Of a stretch of DNA of 64,000 bases, positions 30,553 through 38,945 are shown piece after piece (the first letter of the stretch is position 1; each line of letters begins with the position of its first letter). Where the stretch lies: contig NC_067207.1 in NCBI RefSeq assembly GCF_026262505.1, positions 6,270,252-6,334,251 on the forward strand, read 5' to 3'. Origin of the DNA: Trichomonas vaginalis G3 (lineage: Eukaryota; Parabasalia; Trichomonadida; Trichomonadidae). The notes beneath the pieces are model-generated. The model was given only the letters and a program-made list of their open reading frames with translations, was not told the DNA's origin and did no database searches. The position numbers and the translations under genes are program-made.

Positions 30553-32706
30553 ATGCCCCTATATAGAATGGACAGAAGGTCTGCTAAAATAAAAGCAGAG
30601 TTAGAAAGATATGGCTGGAAAGTTTCGAAGAAGTTTAAATATAGGAAGGGAAGACCCATAAAAGTCTATGACAAATTGTCTGGTCTTCGCTACGAAATGG
30701 ACTTGGAAACCGCACGCGCCAATTATCCAAACAGACTAGAGAGGTTAGAAGAAGAACGTCTTATGGACATGCCTTTTGATGTTTCTGAGCCTCAAGTTGA
30801 AGGACACGACGGCTTTGCCAGATTCTACTGGAAACATGACGAACAATTGCATCCCTTGAGAAGGAAAAAAGGGAAGGGTGAAGACAAACATGCTCCCATG
30901 GAAAGAACAAGATATGCATATGAGAAGTATCGTGAGGTTCGAAGTCAAATTACTTCTGGTCGAACCTTTACAGTAAACTTTGACAAAGGAAAGAACAAAG
31001 AAGGCTTCATGGGTGTACTTGCTGCCATACAAGACGGAAATAAGAAAGGACACAATCTCAGACTAACCGTAACAGATTTAGATGGTCATATTTACTATGC
31101 ATATGGCAATGTCGCAACAGCCGCACAACTTCTTGACGCTTTCAAGACTACAAAGAGAGAACAAATGGTTGATTCCGACTCAGACATCTTAAATGCGATT
31201 GAAGGAATTGCAAGCGTGAAGTTCGAATGGTATCAACCTAACCCTCAAGCAGTCAGACAATATGCTGGATACTTTCCGTTCATAAACAAGTCTGACAGTG
31301 ACTTAACAAGGTATGGAATTTACAATTCAATTGAAAAAATTGTCAATGAACCTTGTATTCTTACATGTCTCAGGAACTCTGGTCTTGTTTCAGAAGAGAA
31401 GATGAAGTATCTTGAGTCATGTGTGAAAACAAGGTATATTCTTAGAAGTCAACTGGCAAAAGTTGCACCGTTGGCAAATGTGAATATCCGAGTCAACATT
31501 CCGACTGAGAAAGGTTCTTCACATGACGACTATGTTGTTGACAAAGACTTACCATGGTTGAAGATTGTACTCATCCACAACCACTTCATGTTGAACGAAA
31601 GTCTTACAAACCCATTGTTCGGAAAAGGCAAGTGCAACATTGTCAGAGCTGTTAACATTCTTTTCGAGAAAGGTTTGTTGGAACCAATTCCAGATGACAA
31701 GCTGACAGAAACTTTTGTACCAAAAGACGAAACAAACTTTTTATTGTTAGCAAGACCAAAAGTTGTTCCAGACAAAGTTATAGCACAAAAGAAGTACACA
31801 GTTCCAAAAGGAGTTGGATTGTTCGGATACCAACCTGAACCAGAAGAACTTCCAATGAGGTTGCAAGAACTTCAAGATGCTATAAACAAACTTCCATTGA
31901 GACATCCGATCGACGTCAAATTGTATTGGAGAGCTTCTGAGTTAGGTCAGAAGGTTTTATATGAAACAGGTTGCTTTGACGATGTTTATGAGATAACAGG
32001 CGAGGTTTCTCAGAAGATAAGAGACTCGCTTGAATTTCCACGAACTGGACCCATTGGATGCGACAAGTTCGACTCATATGAAAAAATATACTATGTCGAC
32101 CTTAACGCTGCGTACATGAGGTTTGTCCAATATATTCCAACTGGAATTCCAAACGAAGACGGTGAGTTCCCGGGAAGGAACTATACAGTTGGAAAAGTCA
32201 TACAACAACTCTATGATATTAGGAAGGCTTCAAACCCCAAACTTGCAATGACACTCAAATTACTTATGAATTCGACATGGGGATATTCCATTAAGAAACC
32301 TCAAAAGATGAAGAGTAAACACTATGAGAAGGTCGACAACTTTGTTGAAAGGTTCTCCCCTTTTGTTTTGAAGTACGAGTTCACCGAAGGTCAAAATGGC
32401 TTAGTAACCACATTAAAACCTATTGTCGAACATTGGTCATACCCTCAGTTCGCAAAAGCAGTCCTTGACAACTACAACAAATTCTTCTCCGAGGTTAAAT
32501 CCAAAGTTTTGGTATACTATGAGAACATTGACGCACTCATGACGAACGAAGAAGGCTATAACAAACTCATTGAAATGGGTTTAGTCGGTGAGAAGATGGG
32601 CCTTTTTAAGCTAGACAAGGTATTTTCCGAAGTTCATGTCCTCTCCAAACGTAAGTACTGGGGTGTGCTTGAAGACGGGACAGAAGTAAAACATTGCATG
32701 AAATAA
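30553..32706 (+). CDS. DNA polymerase B-like protein with N-terminal protease-like domain
   Basis: This 717-residue protein has a basic N-terminus, a domain with NEPCILTCLRNSG and LIHNHFMLNESL that parallels the N-terminal domain of the element 1 polymerase (tentatively OTU-like), and a C-terminal polymerase-B part with YYVDLNAAYMRF (motif A region), LKLLMNSTWGYS (motif B) and a downstream palm-like VLVYYENIDALM. No exonuclease motifs are seen. It is divergent and shorter than usual Polinton polymerases, so activity is uncertain. Preceded by a TTTTTTTATTTTTATAAA tract. Confidence 0.7.
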   Translation: MPLYRMDRRSAKIKAELERYGWKVSKKFKYRKGRPIKVYDKLSGLRYEMDLETARANYPNRLERLEEERLMDMPFDVSEPQVEGHDGFARFYWKHDEQLHPLRRKKGKGEDKHAPMERTRYAYEKYREVRSQITSGRTFTVNFDKGKNKEGFMGVLAAIQDGNKKGHNLRLTVTDLDGHIYYAYGNVATAAQLLDAFKTTKREQMVDSDSDILNAIEGIASVKFEWYQPNPQAVRQYAGYFPFINKSDSDLTRYGIYNSIEKIVNEPCILTCLRNSGLVSEEKMKYLESCVKTRYILRSQLAKVAPLANVNIRVNIPTEKGSSHDDYVVDKDLPWLKIVLIHNHFMLNESLTNPLFGKGKCNIVRAVNILFEKGLLEPIPDDKLTETFVPKDETNFLLLARPKVVPDKVIAQKKYTVPKGVGLFGYQPEPEELPMRLQELQDAINKLPLRHPIDVKLYWRASELGQKVLYETGCFDDVYEITGEVSQKIRDSLEFPRTGPIGCDKFDSYEKIYYVDLNAAYMRFVQYIPTGIPNEDGEFPGRNYTVGKVIQQLYDIRKASNPKLAMTLKLLMNSTWGYSIKKPQKMKSKHYEKVDNFVERFSPFVLKYEFTEGQNGLVTTLKPIVEHWSYPQFAKAVLDNYNKFFSEVKSKVLVYYENIDALMTNEEGYNKLIEMGLVGEKMGLFKLDKVFSEVHVLSKRKYWGVLEDGTEVKHCMK

Positions 32707-32779
32707 AACATTGCATGAAGTAAAACATTGCATACCATTTTAAAACGTTTTTAAAACAGTATATTTTTACATATATAAA

Positions 32780-33640
32780 ATGCTTCAGGTTGAAAAACAA
32801 AGAACAAAAGCAGCAGATACAAAACCGTTAGACTATATCTTCACAAATGCCGGTAGAAATATTTCAGATGAAGAAATTTCATCCCGTACATACAGGTTTG
32901 ACTATCCAATTCGCTGGCTTCAAAGTCCTTCAGATGCAAAGGCAATAGGATTTAGAAGAGTTTTGTTTTCAAATAGAACTAACGCGTTTATGTTTGCAGT
33001 ATATTTTCATGGCCAGTATAAAGGTTCTGATGGTCTAATAGAAAAATTTGACGAAATGAAAATCTTTACAGTTCGTTCAGACGAAAGTCTTGAGAAGACT
33101 CTAAATGACTTTCAAACTCAAATAAACAAATACTACTGGGAATTTCAAGAAAAATACCACTCTTTACTAAATGGAACATACTATCTGAAACTAGAATACG
33201 ATAAGATGAACTCCACAGTTTCATTTCAAAAGATTGAAATTAACCCTCCAAGAGATACAGAGTTTTTATATTGGGGGGTGGACAGGCGTTCTTGGGCACA
33301 ATTTCTTCGGTTACTAAACCAGAACGAACCCTTACCACCAGATGGTTCGTTTAAATTTATACTCCCACCAACAGATTTGACAATTTATAGAAACGTGTTT
33401 GACCCTCAAAATGTCATGTGTCATGCAAGTTTCAGTTCAAGCAACAACAGTTTTCTATGTATCGGTAAGGACTTTTATGACTTTGCTTCTAAATTCTACG
33501 AACCACCTAGTAACAGTTTCTCTGACTTTCAAATTTGGTTCACAACAAACGGTGTGCAGCATATTATTCCATTGTACTACGACTTTTATCTCGAATTGTC
33601 TTTCATATACAACTACGGAAAAGTGCTGAAAAAGTACTGA
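32780..33640 (+). CDS. putative minor capsid (penton-like) protein, copy B
   Basis: This intact 286-residue paralogue of 26045-26893 has KPLDYIFTNAG, YRFDYPIRWLQSP, NVFDPQNVMCHASFS, SFSDFQIWFTT and PLYYDFYLELSFIYNY. Two such genes in one element suggest gene duplication or hetero-oligomeric vertices; alternatively element 2 is a mosaic. The ATATTTTTACATATATAAA promoter tract precedes the ATG. Confidence 0.55.
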   Translation: MLQVEKQRTKAADTKPLDYIFTNAGRNISDEEISSRTYRFDYPIRWLQSPSDAKAIGFRRVLFSNRTNAFMFAVYFHGQYKGSDGLIEKFDEMKIFTVRSDESLEKTLNDFQTQINKYYWEFQEKYHSLLNGTYYLKLEYDKMNSTVSFQKIEINPPRDTEFLYWGVDRRSWAQFLRLLNQNEPLPPDGSFKFILPPTDLTIYRNVFDPQNVMCHASFSSSNNSFLCIGKDFYDFASKFYEPPSNSFSDFQIWFTTNGVQHIIPLYYDFYLELSFIYNYGKVLKKY

Positions 33641-33773
33641 AAATATATTTTAGGGTAGATGGTTTTTTAGGTGTCACCAGGTCACTCGGTCACTCGGTCA
33701 CTCGGTCATTTTAACTTCTCTGAAAAAGTGTGACAACATGACATTTTGACAACAACACAGGAAATAGATTTCA

Positions 33774-34240
33774 TCGTATATGTTTTGTCAAGACTTTCAT
33801 CGTCAATGTTTTGTCAAGACTTTCATCGTCAATGTTTTGTCAAGACTTTCATCGTATATGTTTTGTCAAGACTTTCATCGTATATGTTTTTGTATAAAAA
33901 GCAACCGTCGACATTCCGGCGGTTGGTATATTCTTCACAAAATGCTTGTTTTGTCAAGACTTTCATCGTATATGTTTTGTCAAGACTTTCACCCGTTGAA
34001 TTTTGTATAAAAAGCAACCCGCGGAATTCCGCGGGTTGGTATATTCTTCATGAAATGCTTGTTTTGAGGTCGAGCCATTTTTGGCCCCACCGTAGAAAAC
34101 ACACAAAACTCTTGAATTTTGTATATAAAAAGCAACCCGCGGAATTCCGCGGGTTGGTATATTCTTCACAAAATGCTTGTTTTGAGGTCGAGCCAAAAGT
34201 GGCTCACCGTAGAAAACACACAAAACTCTTGAATTTTGTG
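33774..34240. repeat. 26-bp tandem repeats and CCGCGGAATTCCGCGG palindromes
   Basis: A 26-bp unit with TTTTGTCAAGACTTTCATCG occurs four times in tandem (33782-33885) and twice more near 33949 and 33975. Palindromes with GGAATTCC-type cores lie at 33902-33925 (imperfect), 34015-34038 and 34133-34156 (both perfect, 24 bp), each in a repeated context TATAAAAAGCAAC...GGTTGGTATATTCTTCA. No gene. Confidence 0.75.
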
Positions 34241-34299
34241 CTGAAATAAAATAAAGGTAGTTTTTTAAAAAAATATTTTTTTATTTTTATTGTAAGAAC

Positions 34300-35196
34300 A
34301 TGTTAGCAACAACAGCACCAAACTCGTTAGTCATGAACCCAACATCTATGTTAGTAGAGATGAAAAGCTTCATTCCTTCTTCATATACTTTCGAAACAGA
34401 AATCCAGAAGATAAAGCAAGAACTTCTCCAAGGAGATTTAGATTGCACTGCAAAAGATGAAACAAATGAACAATATCTTTATGAAATGCAGGACCTGGTG
34501 GAACATCTGCCTAAACTTCCTGAAATACAACAACAAAAGCTCACTATTCCAGAATTCGATGAAATAGAAGTGAAACCAACTGACTCAGTAGAAACCAAGA
34601 AGTTCATACGTAAGGTAAACTATGAGTTTCTTGGATTTCATTGCAACCACAAAGACTGCGATATGGTATATTTCATTGACATATACAAATCTGAAGAATT
34701 TAAGACCTACGACAACTTTGTTTCGTTAGTTGCAAAATGTGTATGGCAGATAAGAGATAAAGATAGAAGAGGTAAGGTATGGAACGGACAAATAAAACCA
34801 GCAGCCTTTGAGTTAAAGAAAACCATTTACGCCTTAGTCATACTTGCAGGTAAGATTTCAATGTACAATGCAAAAATGAACCCACAATGTTCCAAATGTA
34901 AAGCAGCAATGAGGAAATATAACTACTCCGTCAAAGAGATAGAACGTATGCGAAAAGACTATGCTGACTTAAAGAAAGAAGTAGAGAAACCAGCAGAAGA
35001 TAAAATGGACATGTTGACATTTCTGAACAAAAACTATCCAACTGCTAACGATTTCCTTCTATCTGATGTCAAGAAGAAATATACTACTACCTTCGGTATC
35101 GTTAAAACTTTTGATATCCTTCGTGAAGAAATAGAAGCTACAAAACTGTTTAAAGTCATGAACCATCACAACATATACCATGTAAAACGCTTGTGA
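34300..35196 (+). CDS. accessory protein of unknown function, intact copy
   Basis: This 298-residue protein is the whole version of the gene split at 2566-5480. It has an N-terminal helical region, FLGFHCNHKDCDM and CSKCKAAMRKYN cysteine pairs (residues about 110 and 205), a coiled coil (KEIERMRKDYADLKKE) and a C-terminal SDVKKKYTTTFGIVKTFDIL part that could be winged-helix-like. No known family is recognised. It has a class-1 leader with AAAGGTAGTTTT and neighbours KilA-N genes, so a regulatory DNA-binding role is a guess. Confidence 0.65.
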   Translation: MLATTAPNSLVMNPTSMLVEMKSFIPSSYTFETEIQKIKQELLQGDLDCTAKDETNEQYLYEMQDLVEHLPKLPEIQQQKLTIPEFDEIEVKPTDSVETKKFIRKVNYEFLGFHCNHKDCDMVYFIDIYKSEEFKTYDNFVSLVAKCVWQIRDKDRRGKVWNGQIKPAAFELKKTIYALVILAGKISMYNAKMNPQCSKCKAAMRKYNYSVKEIERMRKDYADLKKEVEKPAEDKMDMLTFLNKNYPTANDFLLSDVKKKYTTTFGIVKTFDILREEIEATKLFKVMNHHNIYHVKRL

Positions 35197-36072
35197 AAAA
35201 GAGGTTCTGCCTAAAATATATTTTTGCCTGATTTACACTCATTGACGATGAAGTCTCAACAAAACATTGACGAAGAAATTCATGACTTCATCGTATTCTT
35301 TCACCCGTTGAATTTTGTATAAAAAGCAACCTGCGGAATTCCGCGGGTTGGTATATTCTTCATGAAATGCTTGTTTTGAGGTCGAGCCACTTTTGGCCCC
35401 ACCGTATTTTTTAACCAAAACTCATTTTTGCCTGATTTACACTCATTGACGATGAAATCATTTACACTCATTGACGAAGAAGTTTATTTCCTGTGTTGTT
35501 GTCAAAATGTCATGTTGTCACCATTTTCAAAAAGATGTTAGTTGACCGAGTGACCGAGTGACCTGGTCGCCTAAAATATATTTTTGCTGAAAAAAATGAC
35601 CAAATTTCATGAATTTCCTCATATGTTTGCGACCGGTAGGAAACCGCGGGTCGAGATTCCGTACGAAAATCGTAAAAAAACTCTATGAAAATCGTGAAAA
35701 AATGCGAGTACGGAAAAAACCGTAGTCGCCTAAAACTCATGAAAATCGTGAAATTTCTCTAGGCCGAGAAAAACCGGCCTAGAGATTCCATTCGAAAATC
35801 GTGAAAAAAACTCATGAAAATCGTGAAAAAATGCTACCCTCGGAAAACCGAGGGTAGAGATTCCATTCGAAAATCGTAAAAAAATTGCGAGTGGGAGAAA
35901 AACCCTGGTCGCCAAAACTCTATGAAAATCGTAAAAAATTGCGAGTACGGAAAAAACCCTGGTCGCCTAAAACTCATGAAAATCGTAAAAAATTGCGAGT
36001 ACGGAAAAAACCGTAGTCGCCTAAAACTCATGAAAATCGTGAAAAAACTCTATGAAATCATATCTTTTATAC
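35197..36072. repeat. repeat tract of covarying hairpins derived from the KilA-N gene
   Basis: No gene. Units of CATGAAAATCGTGAAAAA-type sequence alternate with hairpins whose stems differ but pair: GCGAGTACGG/CCGTAGTCGC (35704-35729), CTCTAGGCCG/CGGCCTAGAG (35757-35784), CTACCCTCGG/CCGAGGGTAG (35834-35857). Flanks (CCTCATATGTTTGCG, GAGATTCCGTACGAAAATCG) match the middle of the KilA-N gene at 37055-37110. A CCGCGGAATTCCGCGG palindrome copy is at 35327-35350. Confidence 0.75.
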
Positions 36073-36143
36073 AAGATAGAAAAAATAAAATTAACGCTAG
36101 TTTTTTAAAAATATTTTTTTTATTTTGTATGTAAGAACAGGAA
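36073..36143 (+). promoter_or_regulatory. class-1 leader of the KilA-N/T5orf172 gene
   Basis: AAAATTAACGCTAGTTTT is followed by a T-rich tract and TTTTGTATGTAAGAACAGG before ATG. It is nearly the same as the leaders at 36780-36846, 62143-62194 and 62829-62880. Confidence 0.55.
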
Positions 36144-36758
36144 ATGACAAGCACTGAGTTTGAAACAGTTAAAAAGATAGACAATGACACCAAAGTGGTT
36201 AGAATAGGTGATTTAAACGTAAGATACTCAAAGAAATACAAAAAATATTCTTTGTCAGACATTTTAACACTATCTGAAGGAAAGAAAGCACACGACTGGG
36301 TTAGAAATGCTTCAACTCAGAAAATTTTGACAAGAAATCCTGAGCTGATGATATCGGTAAGATTCTATGGAACAAGAGCATATCTTATAGACAAAAGTCT
36401 TATACCAGTAGTTTTGTTCTGGATTGACCCAGTTGTTGGATATAATTTCATAACATATGGTTCATTCGATACGGAACGTTGCAGTGAAGGCTTACTTTAC
36501 ATCGTTCAGAAACCGAAGGACTTCAATACAAAGAGATATAAGATAGGAAGAACATTTAATATAACTCAAAGATATGACAGTATAGTCAATAGAGTTAAGG
36601 TTGCGTTTGTTAACGATATGAGAGCTGCTGAAACAGAACTACTTGAAAAGTTTGAGAAAATGTATGGTGCTCCCACGAAAGGTAAAGAAACTTTCGAAGT
36701 AGATGAGATCGACAAAGCTATAAAATTATTTGACGAAGTTGCTGAAAAATACATGTAA
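36144..36758 (+). CDS. KilA-N-like plus T5orf172 (GIY-YIG-like) protein
   Basis: This 204-residue protein has an N-terminal KilA-N-type part (HDWVRNASTQKILTRNPEL, then VVLFWIDPVVGYNF) and a C-terminal T5orf172/MUG113-type domain (LYIVQKPKDFNTKRYKIGRT, then RAAETELLEKF), a GIY-YIG nuclease relative found in Bro and KilA-N proteins of large DNA viruses. It may bind or cut DNA. The paralogue at 62195-62806 in element 3 is over 90% similar by eye. Class-1 leader; next gene is KilA-N in the same direction. Confidence 0.75.
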   Translation: MTSTEFETVKKIDNDTKVVRIGDLNVRYSKKYKKYSLSDILTLSEGKKAHDWVRNASTQKILTRNPELMISVRFYGTRAYLIDKSLIPVVLFWIDPVVGYNFITYGSFDTERCSEGLLYIVQKPKDFNTKRYKIGRTFNITQRYDSIVNRVKVAFVNDMRAAETELLEKFEKMYGAPTKGKETFEVDEIDKAIKLFDEVAEKYM

Positions 36759-36846
36759 AGCGTTTATTTTTGGTCTTTTATACAAGATAGAAAATAACGC
36801 TAGTTTTTTTAAAATATTTTTTTTTATTTTGTATGTAAAGACAGTA

Positions 36847-37650
36847 ATGTCAACATCAGAGAACACAACAACTGCTATCGTTCATGAAGCCATAAGTGAA
36901 GAATACGAGTGGGTTCAGTATAACAAACAGTTACGTCTCATTCGTTCGGTCAAAGATGACATGTACCAAATGCAAAGTATTTTCAATGCTCTTCGTTCTA
37001 CAAAGCAAGCACATCATTGGTTTGAAAACCAACAGACAAAAGAACTTTTAGAAGAATTTCCTCATATGTTTGCGACCCGCGGAATTCCGCGGGTCGAGAT
37101 TCCGTACGAAAATCGTCAAAATTTGCCAAATGGTTTGAGAGGTTGGTATGTACATAGACTTCTTGTAAATGCTGTTGCAATGTGGGCTTCACCTCGCTAT
37201 GCTTGTTATATTTTCATGTTAGATGAAATTCATAGACAAGAACGTGAAGAGCTAGAGAACAAGCTTGAAGCAAAAGACAAAAACATACAGAAAAGAATAC
37301 CACGTTCGGTACCAAAAGGAAAGGAAAAGAACTATAAGTATATGATTTACACTGAAGAGATGGAAAATGAAGAAGACAGAGATATGGTTATGTTGCATTT
37401 AGTCAGAAGAAACAACAAAAGCTTTTACGACCTTGCTAAGATTTACAAATCTGACAGAAATTGGTTCTATCGCGAAAACTTACCGATTTCAATGACACCG
37501 AATGAAGATGTTAAACAGATAGTTCAAGATACTTTACCTCAAACACACTATGATATGAAAGGTTGTACAATACTTACATTCAAAGAAGATTTGCCGCTAC
37601 TGAAAGAAAAAATAACAGAGTATTTTGACAACTTCAAAGAGGAAGAGTAA
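36847..37650 (+). CDS. KilA-N domain protein with DUF3627-like C-terminus, intact copy
   Basis: This 267-residue protein starts at the ATG at 36847, after a class-1 leader. The KilA-N part includes WFENQQTKELLEEFP and GWYVHRLLVNAVAMWASP; the C-terminal half has KNIQKRIPRSVPKGKEK, MVMLHLVRRNNKSFYDLAKI and ITEYFDNFKEEE, as in giant-virus KilA-N/DUF3627 proteins. A perfect 24-bp palindrome (37073-37096) is read in frame as part of the linker (ATRGIPRVE). Relatives lie at 5647 and 62881. A DNA-binding regulatory role is likely. Confidence 0.8.
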   Translation: MSTSENTTTAIVHEAISEEYEWVQYNKQLRLIRSVKDDMYQMQSIFNALRSTKQAHHWFENQQTKELLEEFPHMFATRGIPRVEIPYENRQNLPNGLRGWYVHRLLVNAVAMWASPRYACYIFMLDEIHRQEREELENKLEAKDKNIQKRIPRSVPKGKEKNYKYMIYTEEMENEEDRDMVMLHLVRRNNKSFYDLAKIYKSDRNWFYRENLPISMTPNEDVKQIVQDTLPQTHYDMKGCTILTFKEDLPLLKEKITEYFDNFKEEE

Positions 37651-37740
37651 ATGAACCATTTATTTTTCAAGCTTGACACCAAAGATGGCTCAGGTAGCTC
37701 AATGAGGTAAATTGCCTCATCTGCTGGGTCTATGTCGGTC

Positions 37741-37955
37741 ATTGTTTCAAGACAAGTCTTTTATTGTTTCAAGACAAGTCTTTTATTGTTTCAAGACAAG
37801 TCTTTTACTTTTTCAAGACAAGTCTTTTACTTTTTCAAGACAAGTCTTTTACTTTTTCAAGACAAGTCTTTTACTTTTTCAAGACAAGTCTTTTACTTTT
37901 TCAAGACAAGTCTTTTATTGTTTCAAGACAAGTCTTTTATTGTTTCAAGACAATG
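37741..37955. repeat. 22-bp tandem repeat, about ten copies
   Basis: The unit TTTCAAGACAAGTCTTTTAYTK holds a small inverted repeat AAGAC-AA-GTCTT. There are no variable spacers. It lies between a plus-strand KilA-N gene and a convergent ATPase region. A short proline-rich frame starting at 37953 (MSDVPLTESIPKPEEPT) follows and may be a gene fragment. Confidence 0.8.
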
Positions 37956-38046
37956 TCCGACGTCCCACTAACCGAGTCCATTCCCAAGCCAGAAGAACCG
38001 ACAGCCCAAGCACCACAACAGACTAAGACTATAACACTTACATTTT

Positions 38047-38945
38047 TCAAGCTTGACTTTTTACAATTTGAACTTTGTTTGCGTAGATGTGAATTCTGAA
38101 AGAAGTATGAGGGTCTTGTATGACTTTGTACTTCTCCCATAGTTCATGTCTGTCAAACTTACCTGCCATGGACTCTTTCATAAGTTCCATGAAATCGTCT
38201 TCGGACAATCCGGGGAAGAGTATGATATCAGTAAGTATTCTCTTTACATCCTACTTAAACTCTTGGCTGTCTGTACACAAATGACAACTGAAATGTTAAA
38301 GTGTCTGAGCTTCTTAAGAATTCGACACATGTCTTGTTCTCTGTTCTTTAACAAAGGATGAGAAGCAAAGTCATCTAAGATAAGAAGACATCTGTGAGGG
38401 TAAGTCTTCCAATCGTAAGATTGCAATTTCTTCGAAATGTATTCTATCTCTTTCTGTTTGTTTCTGAAGTGTTTCTTCTCTAATATTCTCTGCATTTCCT
38501 CATTTGGGTCTTTAAACTTCGAATTGACATACTCATTATAGCATTGTACTTCAAAACTCTTCTTTGGTACTTCTTTATCCAATCTAACAACTCAGTATCT
38601 TTTTATACATACTAACTTAGACTTTTTTATAATATCTTTGAACGAATTGACGGTTTGGTCAAATTGACCCGAAGTACTACAAATGACTACTAACTCATAG
38701 AATGGGTTCTTCTCATCTAGTTCTTGTTGTTGTGCAGCCATTTTAAGATAAGTGAAAGTCTTACCCGACCCAGGTGGTGCAATTAGACCTGTTATACCAT
38801 TCTGAGCAAATAGGAATTTGTCATGTATGGGTTTTATCTGAGCATTTTCTAACTTCCTCTTGTTCTTGTTTAAAACATTCTCAAATTTCTTGTCAATGTT
38901 GTTATATACGAAAACGATAAAAACAGTTTGACAGAAAAGTGACAA
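38047..38945 (-). pseudogene. FtsK/HerA-type genome-packaging ATPase (broken)
   Basis: The region has Walker A GLIAPPGSGKTFTYL and Walker B CLLILDDFASHPLL, the hallmark of the Polinton packaging ATPase, followed by NISVVICVQTAKSL. It is broken, about two breaks, and its start abuts the hairpin-array insert at 38935-40053. The product would pump element DNA into capsids. An intact relative is at 52554-53381. Confidence 0.75.

Larger units (their letters stand above)
33670..35571. mobile_element. inverted-repeat-bounded cassette around the accessory gene
   Basis: About 90-bp inverted repeats lie at 33670-33762 and 35490-35571. They contain GGTCACTCGGTCACTCGG iterons and TGACAACATGACATTTTGAC followed by AACAACACAGG. 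The same repeat family brackets the primase-helicase gene of element 3. Inside lie 26-bp repeats, hairpin repeats and the accessory gene. Whether the cassette moves is inference. Confidence 0.6.

Noticed and set aside
33746-34249. Open frames across the 26-bp repeats
   Set aside because: They arise because the repeat lacks stops in several frames; the products are repeats of the DNA unit with no domain.
33670-35571. Ends of a separate full Polinton nested in element 2
   Set aside because: The bracketed stretch holds only one accessory gene and no capsid, integrase or polymerase.
37741-37955. CRISPR-like array
   Set aside because: The 22-bp units are joined directly with no variable spacers, there are no cas genes, and the genome is eukaryotic in character.
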